Positions 1-7,209 of a stretch of DNA of 32,071 nt are shown here, piece after piece. The position numbers and the translations under genes were made by a program. Location of the stretch: positions 1 through 32,071 of IMG/VR virus record IMGVR_UViG_3300011013_002632; one strand, given 5' to 3'. Within the stretch, counting starts at the first letter, position 1. The number at the start of each line of letters is the position of its first letter. This DNA is from a virus. The notes under the pieces are model-generated. The model was not told where the DNA came from. It saw nothing but the letters and a program-made list of their open reading frames with translations, and made no database searches.

Positions 1-195
1 TTCTTTTAATCTAGCTTTAGCCTGTTTTCCAAGTTCCTTTTCGACTAAATTTCTAGTTCTTGTCTCAGGACAATTTATGCCAGCCAATCGTATAGTAGCC
101 TTATGCATAATACTAAATCCCAAGTCTAAAACACATTTAATAGTATCACCGTCAACTACAGTAATACTGCCACGTTTAATCTTATAGTCATACAT
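1..195 (-). CDS. Staphylococcal-nuclease-like (SNase/TNase fold) protein, C-terminus cut by window edge
   Basis: An open frame of 65 codons starts with ATG at 195 and continues off the left edge. Its N-terminus reads like the SNase OB-fold nuclease family: VVDGDTIKCVLDLGFSI around residues 13-29, RLAGINCPETRTR around 39-51, then EKELGKQAKARL. The DGDT aspartate, the Arg of RLAGI and the Glu of CPET correspond to metal and catalytic positions of Staphylococcus thermonuclease. The family makes Ca-dependent cuts in DNA or RNA; in phages it is a common accessory nuclease. No signal peptide is visible, so a cytoplasmic role is likely. The start overlaps the stop of the preceding 108-residue gene by 8 bases (ATGTATGA), which indicates translational coupling. 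Family assignment is fairly sure; completeness and activity cannot be judged. Confidence 0.85.
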   Translation of the reverse strand, partial: MYDYKIKRGSITVVDGDTIKCVLDLGFSIMHKATIRLAGINCPETRTRNLVEKELGKQAKARLKE

Positions 196-514
196 CAGAT
201 AACCACGCCTTATTTTCAAAAATTTCAGACGGCTCTATAGGCGTAAAAAATATTGGTGTACTTTCTCCAAGATATGCACCCAAATAATTAAACTCAAAAT
301 ATTCTATAGCTTCATCTTCAGACATATCGTGACTCATAAGAATCTCAATACATTTCTGACGATTATATATAACTGCCTGATGATTAAATTGCCAAGCTAA
401 CCCTACAAAAGCATCTTCAAACTCATGGTAAAAAATAAGTTCATCAAACCTACCATCTTCAGAAAAAAACTCTTGTAGGGTTTTTGGATTATTTAACACT
501 TGCTCTAATTTCAC
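188..514 (-). CDS. Hypothetical acidic protein, 108 aa
   Basis: I do not recognise this protein. It is acidic and rich in Phe, Tyr and Glu (for example EYFEFNYLGAYLGE around residues 66-79). It has no signal peptide, membrane span or cysteine motif, so a small soluble cytoplasmic protein is expected. The first codon is GTG at 514, inside the 3' end of the upstream 57-residue gene (26-base overlap), with only a weak SD. A second in-frame GTG at 499 is an alternative start. It is followed by the SNase-like gene with an 8-base overlap. The tight overlap on both sides makes it part of a left-end operon with the glycosyltransferases, but gives no function. Confidence 0.6.
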   Translation of the reverse strand: MKLEQVLNNPKTLQEFFSEDGRFDELIFYHEFEDAFVGLAWQFNHQAVIYNRQKCIEILMSHDMSEDEAIEYFEFNYLGAYLGESTPIFFTPIEPSEIFENKAWLSDV

Positions 515-662
515 CAGCTAGTTTCCAAAATGCAGAATTTAACATGTTACGTTCATCTGCACTTAGTTCACCATCAGATGTTGTGCTTTTAATTAATGTT
601 ACTAATTCCCACGCCGATTTCATTGCCTTACGGTTACTTAAAACTTGAAATATAAAACCCAT
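489..662 (-). CDS. Hypothetical small protein, 57 aa
   Basis: A short open frame starts at ATG 662 with a very good SD (AAAGGAGAAGG, about 6 bases upstream) and ends with TAA at 489-491. The product begins MGFIFQVLSNRKAMKSAW and looks helical. Its middle part (SDGELSADERNMLNSAFWKL) resembles helix-loop-helix packing but matches no motif I know. No membrane span or cysteine pair is present. It sits 53 bases after the glycosyltransferase gene and overlaps the start of the 108-residue gene. The SD and overlap pattern are the main reasons to believe it is expressed; function is unknown. Confidence 0.65.
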   Translation of the reverse strand: MGFIFQVLSNRKAMKSAWELVTLIKSTTSDGELSADERNMLNSAFWKLAGEIRASVK

Positions 663-714
663 TTTATTCCTTCTCCTTTAATTTGAGGTACTTTCCAATG
701 TAAGAATATATATC

Positions 715-1752
715 CTAATTAACATAGTTTTTAAATCTATCTACTGTCTTATCTATGCAGTTTTCAAAGTTTGTTTTCCAACTGTCTAAGTTATGTTTTT
801 CCCAAGTCATTTCTTGTATCTCTTTTCTGTCTACATCTTTGAATGATTTGATTGCAGATATGAGTGCATCCTTATCATCTTTAGGTATCAGTCTATAGTG
901 TTTCTTACTTGCTGGTATAATTTCAGATGCGTGTGTTCCATCTTTGAAAGAGTTTAATATCACAGGAACACCACAGGATAAAGCCTCAAGTGCAGTTATA
1001 CCATACGTTTCTTTATCCCAAGTAGAAAAGTATGAACCACATTTTGACAAGTTGGTCATAACTTCGTTATGTGGTAAATCCCACAATACATTATCGTACT
1101 CTTTATGTTTGTTGTAGTAACTATTATCCCACTTTGTTGTAGGTGTGTTGGTAAGCACTAGATTTTTTATATCAGTATCTTTCAATAGTTGTTTTAGTAT
1201 GAAAGGTCTTTTTTGTTTATTACATCTACCTATCGTTCCACAATCATACTCAATGTCTAGTAAATCTACTTTATGTTTACAATAGTCAGGGTTTATGTAG
1301 CCAGAAATATTAAGATTATCAAAGTTTTGAAGTTTTTTTATCTTATCGGTATATCTCTCTAGTTGCCACTCAGACACAAAAAATATAGAGTGTCCTTTCA
1401 AATGTAAATTATTTAATCGTGATATGATTGATGGAAACATGGGTAAGTCATGAACAATAGACATAACTGGAATGTGTGACTTTGCGATATCACTTCCATT
1501 GTCTATTGCGTGTGAACCATTACTAATAATCACATCTGCATTTATCTCATCAGCTTTTTCTATAATACTCTTTGCAATTTTCTTTTTCTCATGAAAATCA
1601 AAGTTTACAATATCAAAAGGTATTTGATATGTTTCAACATCAAAGTTTTCATAGATAGACCTATAGAACATTTCTCCACCACCTTGAACTGGAACTGAAT
1701 AATCGTCTAACTGTCTATCATGTGGTATTCTATAGGGTAGTAAAATTTTCAT
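715..1752 (-). CDS. GT-B fold glycosyltransferase (GT4-like), 345 aa
   Basis: The C-terminal half has the signature of retaining GT-B glycosyltransferases: a Rossmann-like start (DCGTIGRCNKQKRPFILKQL), a middle segment (NVLWDLPHNEVMTNLSKCG), then ETYGITALEALSCGVPVI. The last is the E-x7-E sugar-nucleotide-binding element followed by the usual SCGxPVI turn. The enzyme should transfer a hexose from a nucleotide sugar, in the cytoplasm. ATG at 1752 (MKILLPYRIP) is preferred over an upstream TTG/ATG extension, because it leaves only a 23-base overlap with the upstream gene and has AGAAGGA about 13 bases upstream. It lies directly after a second glycosyltransferase-like gene and a Mom-like gene. 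Possible acceptors are modified phage DNA, a virion protein or host envelope glycan; the sequence does not say which. Confidence 0.8.
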   Translation of the reverse strand: MKILLPYRIPHDRQLDDYSVPVQGGGEMFYRSIYENFDVETYQIPFDIVNFDFHEKKKIAKSIIEKADEINADVIISNGSHAIDNGSDIAKSHIPVMSIVHDLPMFPSIISRLNNLHLKGHSIFFVSEWQLERYTDKIKKLQNFDNLNISGYINPDYCKHKVDLLDIEYDCGTIGRCNKQKRPFILKQLLKDTDIKNLVLTNTPTTKWDNSYYNKHKEYDNVLWDLPHNEVMTNLSKCGSYFSTWDKETYGITALEALSCGVPVILNSFKDGTHASEIIPASKKHYRLIPKDDKDALISAIKSFKDVDRKEIQEMTWEKHNLDSWKTNFENCIDKTVDRFKNYVN

Positions 1753-3163
1753 TATAAATATAATATTCCTTCTTATTGATAACAGTTGTGTGGATACCAT
1801 CCACAGTTCTAAGATAATTCCTATATCTACGAAAGCCTATTTGTCTTCCCCAACCCAAATAGTCCGATAAAGTTTTAGTATCAACCATCTTGTTTCTTTT
1901 TATAAAATCAACTATGTCATCTTTCTTCTCACCAGATTTTACTACCATACTTAATTGATTTTCTATCGCACCATTTATCATATCATTGAATGGTTTTATT
2001 CTATTGCTCCAAGTATGCACATTTGAACAATGGTCAAGTGCTAATTGTGATTGTACATTTCTCCATTCATCATCATCTAACATACGATTAAATAAATCAA
2101 TCGCCTCTGAGTTTTTTGAAAAACCAGTTTGCATCCTATCACCAAACAGTTCACCAGTTTCAGAACCTTTCTCAAACACATAAGGTATTCCTCTACACAG
2201 CCCATCTTGACTTGACATTGCCCATCTTGTACCACCATGAAACCCCACTCTACAATTAGTTAATTTTGCAATGTACTCATCTCTATCTGATGGCCCATCA
2301 TAATCAAAGAATGAAGTATCATCAAATGACTTTTTAACCAGTGCTTGTCCAGCAGTGTCAATCATTGAACAGAACACTTTGAAATCTTGTCTCGTTTTTC
2401 TTAACTCTTGTATTATCTTGATAAAATTTTTCCAACCTCTATACTCTTTAGTTCTGTGGTTGAACACTATTATCTTATCAGTATCGGTTTTCACTGACTT
2501 AGATACTTTATTAGGTTCAATACCAAGATACAAAGGTATCATAATATCAGATAACTTGTCAATAGTTTTTTGAGAGTAGTATTCCTTTGCTTCATCTAAT
2601 ATTGCATCTATCTGTGTCTGTGTATTGAGTCCACATTTATCCATTTGTAACATACCTGTAATATTATTATGATAAAAAGTTGTTTTCCATTGTGGAGCAA
2701 ACTCTTTATTCTCTATCCAGTGAGAATATCCTATTACTGGTATATCTTGAGAGAATATATTATGACAGTGGTTTTTTAAATTAGTAGTCTGTTCTGGTAG
2801 ATGACTCCACAATACATCCATTTCTATTTTCTTTGCATTGAGTATTTCGTTCCATTGAAAGAAATCATAGTGCGCCCTCATTGCATTTGGAAAACTAGGG
2901 AGTTTTATTATGTACTGTTTTGTATTATAAAAATCTAATCGCTTACAATATTTGGTAAGTGGTAAGTGAAAGAATAAATCATCTCTTATTTTATTCAACT
3001 CTCTTATCACGTTCTCCATCACTAACACATAACTGTCTTTCTCTAAGTTAGATGCAGACGTAATATTTGGTGCGACTAATACTTGATATGTTGATTTATC
3101 TACTTTTGATAAATCAATATCATTATCTAGAAACTGTACTTCACCTTTAACTTTTACTGTCAT
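1730..3163 (-). CDS. GT-B-like glycosyltransferase with C-terminal winged-helix-like domain, 477 aa
   Basis: The central part (about residues 225-400) looks like the nucleotide-sugar half of a GT-B enzyme: IIVFNHRTKEYRGWKNFI, then SDRDEYIAKLTNCRVGFHGG, then a QDGLCRGIPYVFEKGSETGELF segment in the position of the acceptor/donor loop. The N-terminal half (GYSHWIENKEF, LYLGIEPNKV) fits the other Rossmann lobe. The last ~80 residues are different: DDIVDFIKRNKMVDTKTLSDYLG followed by RRYRNYL and a beta hairpin resembles a winged helix, unusual on a glycosyltransferase. The gene overlaps the Mom-like gene by 17 bases and the next glycosyltransferase by 23, so the three are probably co-translated. 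Glycosyltransferase fold likely; substrate unknown. Confidence 0.65.
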   Translation of the reverse strand: MTVKVKGEVQFLDNDIDLSKVDKSTYQVLVAPNITSASNLEKDSYVLVMENVIRELNKIRDDLFFHLPLTKYCKRLDFYNTKQYIIKLPSFPNAMRAHYDFFQWNEILNAKKIEMDVLWSHLPEQTTNLKNHCHNIFSQDIPVIGYSHWIENKEFAPQWKTTFYHNNITGMLQMDKCGLNTQTQIDAILDEAKEYYSQKTIDKLSDIMIPLYLGIEPNKVSKSVKTDTDKIIVFNHRTKEYRGWKNFIKIIQELRKTRQDFKVFCSMIDTAGQALVKKSFDDTSFFDYDGPSDRDEYIAKLTNCRVGFHGGTRWAMSSQDGLCRGIPYVFEKGSETGELFGDRMQTGFSKNSEAIDLFNRMLDDDEWRNVQSQLALDHCSNVHTWSNRIKPFNDMINGAIENQLSMVVKSGEKKDDIVDFIKRNKMVDTKTLSDYLGWGRQIGFRRYRNYLRTVDGIHTTVINKKEYYIYNENFTTL

Positions 3164-3821
3164 ATTTTTCTCTCAATATAGCTCTTATTTTTCTATTCAA
3201 TGGATAATAGTATGTGTGTTTCTGAACTCGTTTAATAGCTGTAATTTCAATTCCCAATTCTTGTTCAAGACGTTTTCTATTTGCGTGTCCATACCTATGA
3301 TTAACTGTTCTAGTATGTACCGTTTCACCATTTATAATTAATGCTTGTGGACCACCTTGAGATGCTTTACCAGCATAAAACCAATTAGAAGCCTTATAAA
3401 TTCCACCATGATGATTCACTTCTGGAGCCGCATATGCAACTAATAACTGAACCTCTGGAAAATTTTGTCTTACCTGATTTATTGTTTGGCTAAGAAATTG
3501 AGATAGTATCCCATTATACTCATCAGGACTCCAAAGACGCATTAACTCTTGTGTCTTACATCCAAATCTAACATTACCTGTTGTTGGTCTACCGTAAATT
3601 GCTACAGCTTCACCATCTGTATAAGAACATAAAACCCTTGAACTTGGAACACTACCCAAATAATGTTCTGTTAATAAACTATTTGCTGTTGTGGAATCTA
3701 TGGAGCGGAAGACTAGATTTGCACTAGTACTTTTTCTTTGGTGAAGAAACGTGCTACTCACTTGCACCACTTCCGCATCATCTTCAATATCAAATCCTAA
3801 CTCATCGACTATTTTTATCAT
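3147..3821 (-). CDS. Mom-like DNA modification acyltransferase (GNAT-related), 224 aa
   Basis: Residues ~125-155 (LLVAYAAPEVNHHGGIYKAS then NWFYAGKAS) match the hallmark of phage Mom-like proteins, a GNAT-derived family in which an aspartate or proline loop, an H(H/T)GGIY turn and a W/F-Y-x-G strand build the active site. Phage Mu Mom converts adenine in DNA to N6-carbamoylmethyladenine to evade restriction. The N-terminal strand and helix (VFRSIDSTTANSLLTEHYLG, GEAVAIYGRPT) and the RLWSPDEYN segment also fit. The C-terminus is basic (KRVQKHTYYYPLNRKIR), suited to binding nucleic acid. It is followed with overlap by two glycosyltransferase genes and preceded by a small zinc protein. The family is likely; that this protein makes the Mu modification is not shown. 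Confidence 0.75.
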   Translation of the reverse strand: MIKIVDELGFDIEDDAEVVQVSSTFLHQRKSTSANLVFRSIDSTTANSLLTEHYLGSVPSSRVLCSYTDGEAVAIYGRPTTGNVRFGCKTQELMRLWSPDEYNGILSQFLSQTINQVRQNFPEVQLLVAYAAPEVNHHGGIYKASNWFYAGKASQGGPQALIINGETVHTRTVNHRYGHANRKRLEQELGIEITAIKRVQKHTYYYPLNRKIRAILREKYDSKS

Positions 3822-3822
3822 G

Positions 3823-4101
3823 TTAATTTATTTCTGTTTTTTTCTTCCTATCATAGTAGCGTTTATTTCTAATTCTATTAGCAGTTTTTTTCACATTAGG
3901 GACTTTATACTCTTTATTTTTGTTAGAGCCTCTATCCCAACATTTCATACAAAACCCATCACCTAGCTCTTTCAATTGCCCACAACGTCTACATTCACCA
4001 TGTGTAGCATCAGGAACCTCTACCTCATTTCTAGGAAATAAATCATTAACTTTTCGTTGTAGTCCTCGACCCTGACCCTTAGTAGTTTTTTGAATTTCCA
4101 T
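3823..4101 (-). CDS. Small zinc-ribbon protein, 92 aa
   Basis: A basic protein with one treble-clef/zinc-ribbon-like motif: CRRCGQ followed by FCMKCWD (C-x2-C-x11-C-x2-C around residues 37-55). The C-terminus is strongly basic (RIRNKRYYDRKKK), so nucleic-acid binding is likely. ATG at 4101 has GGGAGA about 10 bases upstream. The gene begins just after the 26-bp inverted repeat at 4119-4201 and ends 1 base before the Mom-like gene. It may be a DNA-binding accessory or regulator, but I do not recognise a specific family. Confidence 0.65.
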   Translation of the reverse strand: MEIQKTTKGQGRGLQRKVNDLFPRNEVEVPDATHGECRRCGQLKELGDGFCMKCWDRGSNKNKEYKVPNVKKTANRIRNKRYYDRKKKTEIN

Positions 4102-4118
4102 ACATTAAAATCTCCCTA

Positions 4119-4201
4119 TTGAGTTATTTATAAGTGAAGCTTTTACACAAAATGCAAACTACCCTTCTTCACTTAAAAAGCTCCACTTATAAATGACTCA
4201 A
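4119..4201. repeat. 26-bp imperfect inverted repeat spanning a gene boundary
   Basis: The arms at 4119-4144 and 4176-4201 are reverse complements over 26 bp with two mismatches, both able to form G-U pairs in one strand's RNA; the loop is 31 bases. The right arm contains the last codons and stop of the 95-residue gene, and the left arm ends ~18 bases before the start of the 92-residue gene. A second, shorter partner for the left arm lies in the loop: CTTCACTTA (4167-4175) is the exact complement of TAAGTGAAG (4131-4139). Two alternative hairpins are therefore possible in the minus-strand transcript. A processing site, terminator or attenuator would fit; there is no clean U-run directly after the stem. 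Confidence 0.75.
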
Positions 4202-4474
4202 TTCAGAATGAGAATATTGATTAGTATCCCTAAATCTCATCTGTTTACCAGTTAACTCAAAAACTTTATCCATAATAGCAAAAATAGATTCGGAAGCAAA
4301 AAGTCTAGGTTTAGTTGGGATTGCGTTATAGCTATAAAGTAAAGACCACCCAAAATAACTATTATAAGCTAATAAATTTAAGTCATCATAGCTGGAATAC
4401 CAGCCATAGCTATCATTAAAATTAAACGATATTACATGTGATGACACATTAAACCTATACGCAATCCCTACCAA
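4187..4474 (-). CDS. Hypothetical protein, 95 aa (start uncertain)
   Basis: I do not recognise this protein. It is rich in Tyr, Ser and Asn (FNFNDSYGWYSSYDDLNLL), with a more ordinary helical C-terminus (SIFAIMDKVFELTGKQMRF). No membrane helix or cysteine motif is visible. The first possible start is TTG at 4474, since a TGA stop lies immediately upstream in frame; GTG at 4447 is an alternative and neither has a strong SD. The TTG lies 4 bases after the stop of the 84-residue gene. Its last codons form the right arm of the 26-bp inverted repeat. Confidence 0.5.
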   Translation of the reverse strand: MVGIAYRFNVSSHVISFNFNDSYGWYSSYDDLNLLAYNSYFGWSLLYSYNAIPTKPRLFASESIFAIMDKVFELTGKQMRFRDTNQYSHSELSHL

Positions 4475-4478
4475 TCAA

Positions 4479-4733
4479 CTACTGGTTGGCTCTATTAAAT
4501 TTATTAATCTTACGTAACTCATATCCGATACCGATTAAAGCATTGAGCATCCCCACCTGATACGCCTGTTCATCACTATATTCTTTTACTTCATCTAATT
4601 GATGTCTGGCTTCAGCTAAATAATCAACATAACTATTTTGACCAGAACTATTCTGAGAATTATCAGAATGATATCCATTTGAGTTTGAGTTTCCATTATT
4701 TCGGTCTTTTCTTCCTAACAAACCTTGAACCAT
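4479..4733 (-). CDS. Hypothetical protein with Asn/Ser-rich N-terminus, 84 aa
   Basis: ATG at 4733 is directly adjacent to the TAG stop of the upstream 60-residue gene. The first ~35 residues are low-complexity Asn, Ser and Gly (DRNNGNSNSNGYHSDNSQNS), and the rest is a probable helix (YLAEARHQLDEVKEYSDEQA). There is no signal peptide. I cannot assign a function. Confidence 0.55.
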   Translation of the reverse strand: MVQGLLGRKDRNNGNSNSNGYHSDNSQNSSGQNSYVDYLAEARHQLDEVKEYSDEQAYQVGMLNALIGIGYELRKINKFNRANQ

Positions 4734-4916
4734 CTATTCAACTTCCTCTGCATTAAGATTTTTTCTAAACCAATCAACATAGCAATAACTACATATCGGC
4801 CCTGAGTTATATTCGGGGTCTTCCTCAACAGCAATAACTATAGGGGAATCTGTTATAAAATTATGACCCCTTGGACAAGAATATTCCGCATATTGTGTTT
4901 TTATATCTTCTTCCAT
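4734..4916 (-). CDS. Small zinc-knuckle-like protein, 60 aa
   Basis: A short acidic protein with possible metal ligands in order: C-x3-H (CPRGH, residues ~14-18) and C-x2-C (CSYC, residues ~42-45), an arrangement typical of small phage zinc-binding proteins. ATG at 4916 lies 8 bases after the stop of the 161-residue gene. No specific family is recognised. Confidence 0.6.
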   Translation of the reverse strand: MEEDIKTQYAEYSCPRGHNFITDSPIVIAVEEDPEYNSGPICSYCYVDWFRKNLNAEEVE

Positions 4917-4924
4917 ACTTATAC

Positions 4925-5410
4925 CTATATCAAAATAAACCCATTTTCAAATTTATATTGTCCAGTTCCCAATCTAGGAAATCTATCTGTTTGTGGCTCG
5001 AATAGTTTCCAAGTACCATCAGAGAAAACAATCACGTTATAAGCATGTCCCCCTGAGTAATCAACAACTAATCCTACTGAATTTACACCAAATTTTCTTG
5101 CAACTCTTGCTTTAAAATTAAAGGCGAAATTATCACAATCATATTGTTCAGATACATATTTCTTTTCATCAGTCCAATCATAATCAATAATTTTCTTCCA
5201 ATCATCTTCATTACAAGTCCAAAACTTACTATCAAGTGCTTTAACTTCCATGCGACCCTTAGAACGGTCTAGCTCTCCAGAATTAACCATTCTAACAATA
5301 TCAGTAGTTATAGCACTACGTACAAAATAACCATCATGTTCCTCATATTGTATATCAGGAAGCGTAAAAAAGTCAAGACACCCTCGTAAATTACTTATTA
5401 AGTTCGCCAT
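4925..5410 (-). CDS. Cys-His hydrolase-like protein (papain/transglutaminase-like fold suspected), 161 aa
   Basis: The second half reads YDCDNFAFNFKARVARKFG, then GLVVDYSGGHAYNVIVFSDG, then WKLFEPQTDRF. A Cys at the start of a helix (C-D-N-F-A), a strand with GHAYN and a following EPQ is the pattern of papain-like, transglutaminase-like or NlpC/P60-like Cys-His hydrolases. The candidate catalytic pair is the Cys of DCDN and the His of GGHAYN. No secretion signal is present. The gene overlaps the end of the membrane-anchored coiled-coil gene by 13 bases, so the two may act together; a cell-wall or lysis role is possible but unproved. An adhesin or lectin-like reading of the same motif cannot be excluded. 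Confidence 0.55.
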   Translation of the reverse strand: MANLISNLRGCLDFFTLPDIQYEEHDGYFVRSAITTDIVRMVNSGELDRSKGRMEVKALDSKFWTCNEDDWKKIIDYDWTDEKKYVSEQYDCDNFAFNFKARVARKFGVNSVGLVVDYSGGHAYNVIVFSDGTWKLFEPQTDRFPRLGTGQYKFENGFILI

Positions 5411-5844
5411 TTTTTCATCTCCATTTTAAGCTCTTCACTTAAAGTTTCAGCTTCTAATAAAACATCTTTTAATTCCTTAACTTCTTGTTGTAATGGAGCA
5501 TGTTGTCTAGTTACAACACTCAATTTATCTTCAGCTTGTTTTTTCTTAGTTTCCATAAAAGTTAATTTCTGCTGTAACTCTACAACTTCCTTAGATAATC
5601 CAATAATATCTGCCTCTAAACTCTCTATTTCTAAATTAGCTGTATTTAAAGATTGTTTTAACTCATCATTCCTATTTCCAAAAGATAAAATAGTATTCTC
5701 TAATGTTTTTAACCCACTCTGATGATTTGGATTTATAACTGGCTTAGTATCAATGGCGGTAGATACCAACTTATACTTTCCTAATAGACCTAACTTAACT
5801 ACGATTTGAATAACAAAAATTACCCATTCTTGAATACGTTTCAT
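5398..5844 (-). CDS. N-terminally anchored coiled-coil protein, 148 aa
   Basis: One hydrophobic segment at residues ~5-21 (WVIFVIQIVVKLGLLGKY), preceded by Lys and Arg, is followed by a long heptad-like helix (LEIESLEADIIGLSKEVVEL through EETLSEELKMEMKKW-like charged repeats). This is the shape of an inner-membrane-anchored coiled coil such as an i-spanin or other phage envelope protein, but length and shape are the only support. ATG at 5844 is chosen because AGGAGA lies about 10 bases upstream; a longer frame from TTG at 5865 would put that SD inside the gene. It overlaps the following Cys-His hydrolase-like gene by 13 bases. Confidence 0.6.
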   Translation of the reverse strand: MKRIQEWVIFVIQIVVKLGLLGKYKLVSTAIDTKPVINPNHQSGLKTLENTILSFGNRNDELKQSLNTANLEIESLEADIIGLSKEVVELQQKLTFMETKKKQAEDKLSVVTRQHAPLQQEVKELKDVLLEAETLSEELKMEMKKWRT

Positions 5845-5846
5845 AA

Positions 5847-6125
5847 TTAATTTTCTCCTGTCCAATCAATAATATTAGAAATTATATTATCCGAGTTTTC
5901 CCCACAAGCCATACGCCCCATTATGTACCCAATATGAAGATTTCCAAGAACAAACTCCACAATTTCTTTTGGCATAGCATCTCTAGCAAAATGATAATAA
6001 GATGTTGAAAGACGTATTAATTCTTCAGTATCCATAAAAGATTGAAGAGATACGTCTTTCTCTAAATCCCCTAATGATGTTATGTGCTTACAAGACTTCT
6101 CAAATAAAGTTTTACCATCGTTCAT
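5847..6125 (-). CDS. Hypothetical protein downstream of thyX, 92 aa
   Basis: The start is set at ATG 6125 (MNDGKTLFEKSCK), which has AAAGGTG 7 bases upstream and begins 4 bases after the thyX stop. A longer frame from 6200 would overlap thyX by 71 bases and add a spurious hydrophobic N-terminus. The product is helical and mildly acidic (TEELIRLSTSYYHFARDAM, EIVEFVLGNLHIGYIMGRMA). No function is recognised. Confidence 0.65.
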   Translation of the reverse strand: MNDGKTLFEKSCKHITSLGDLEKDVSLQSFMDTEELIRLSTSYYHFARDAMPKEIVEFVLGNLHIGYIMGRMACGENSDNIISNIIDWTGEN

Positions 6126-6129
6126 ATAA

Positions 6130-6921
6130 TTACACCTTTGTACGTTTAGCTGTATAAACAGGTATAGGACTATTATCAGGTAATGAAATTGTGTAATCAC
6201 TAAATAGATTCGGCCATCTCTTGATAGCTATATCAGCAACTTGTGAAAAAACTAACCTTATTTCTTCTTCCGCTGATGGGTCAGTTCGCATTTCAATAAC
6301 ATGTCTCAAAGTACGCATATTACACGACCATCCGATATTAGTGGCTAATCCAATCGGAGCCAATCTTCGCATAGCAGAAGTTAATTCTTTCTTTTCTCCA
6401 AATGAATCTAACCCATCTAAATCAAAAATATCAGCCATCTCTTGTTGAAGTTTAGATAGTTCCTCAAATGTTTTAGTAAATAACGTCATAACTTGCTCAT
6501 TTTCTTGTATACATAAGGGGGCATAATAATCCAAGTCAGTTAAACGCACATATCGTAAACTTTCCTGAGACATAGCTGTTCCGACTCTGTGCCGAACCAA
6601 CTCATGTGTAAAAACTCTGCTAACGTCAGCAAAGAAAAAATTCGCAACACCATGTTCCAGAACGCTACCATCGCCTTTCTCAATAATATTGTTTAGATAA
6701 GTTTTACTAGATTGTCTTACTCTAGTAACATTAGGATTTAAGGTTGTTCCAAAAGATTTATAGCAAGACCTACCATAAATTTCTGATAATAACTCAATAT
6801 CGGTACTAGCATCTGAAGACCAATCAGGAACACCTAAATGCTCTAAAAGGGCTTGAACTTCATCTTCATTAACTTTTGATTCCCCAATTAAAAAAACTTT
6901 AGGCTCAATTATTTTACTCAT
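6130..6921 (-). CDS. thyX: Flavin-dependent thymidylate synthase ThyX, 263 aa
   Basis: ThyX methylates dUMP to dTMP using methylene-tetrahydrofolate with FAD and NADPH. The signature is at residues 110-124: RHR, then VGTAMSQE, then SLRY, the RHRx7S-type ThyX motif but with one extra residue between RHR and the Ser. Other landmarks are SVLEHGVANFFF (residues 86-97), where a conserved His precedes the FAD pocket, and the C-terminal MRTLRHVIEMR plus EEEIRLVFSQV helices, matching the usual arrangement of substrate-binding arginines. Length is normal. It supplies dTMP for phage replication and could also feed modified pyrimidines. Start ATG 6921 lies 7 bases after the stop of the upstream XRE gene, so the two are probably in one operon. 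Confidence 0.95.
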   Translation of the reverse strand: MSKIIEPKVFLIGESKVNEDEVQALLEHLGVPDWSSDASTDIELLSEIYGRSCYKSFGTTLNPNVTRVRQSSKTYLNNIIEKGDGSVLEHGVANFFFADVSRVFTHELVRHRVGTAMSQESLRYVRLTDLDYYAPLCIQENEQVMTLFTKTFEELSKLQQEMADIFDLDGLDSFGEKKELTSAMRRLAPIGLATNIGWSCNMRTLRHVIEMRTDPSAEEEIRLVFSQVADIAIKRWPNLFSDYTISLPDNSPIPVYTAKRTKV

Positions 6922-6927
6922 CTTTTC

Positions 6928-7209
6928 CTACCTTGGGTATAAAGTTTTCATAGGTAATTTTAATGATTGAGAAACAGGTAACTCCCTATACCTATCTAAT
7001 AACTCAGGAGATGGATTTCTAAGTCCTCTCTCAACATGTTGAATTTGGGTACGAGAATATCCTGTATAACTACCCATCTCACATTGAGTAAGATTCGCTT
7101 GTTGCCTCAATATTTTTAAGTAATGACCTAAGTTATTAATTTCTCCATCGCCCTTACAGTAAGGACAAATTAAATGAGTTTCTACCTCTTTCTCATTATA
7201 TAGAGACAT
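6928..7209 (-). CDS. XRE-family HTH regulator with N-terminal CxxC, 93 aa
   Basis: Residues ~28-70 form a lambda Cro/CI-type helix-turn-helix: LGHYLKILRQQANLTQCEMG, SYTGYSRTQIQHVERGLRNP, SPELLDRY. A CPYC pair at residues ~15-18 precedes it and may bind zinc with later ligands or act as a redox switch. The gene starts with a TAATG overlap with the stop of the 67-residue gene and ends 7 bases before thyX. It probably regulates phage genes; the target is unknown. Confidence 0.8.
   Translation of the reverse strand: MSLYNEKEVETHLICPYCKGDGEINNLGHYLKILRQQANLTQCEMGSYTGYSRTQIQHVERGLRNPSPELLDRYRELPVSQSLKLPMKTLYPR

Noticed and set aside
5847-6200. Longer 117-aa form of the gene after thyX with hydrophobic N-terminus
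   Set aside because: It would overlap thyX by 71 bases; an SD and ATG at 6125 explain the gene better.
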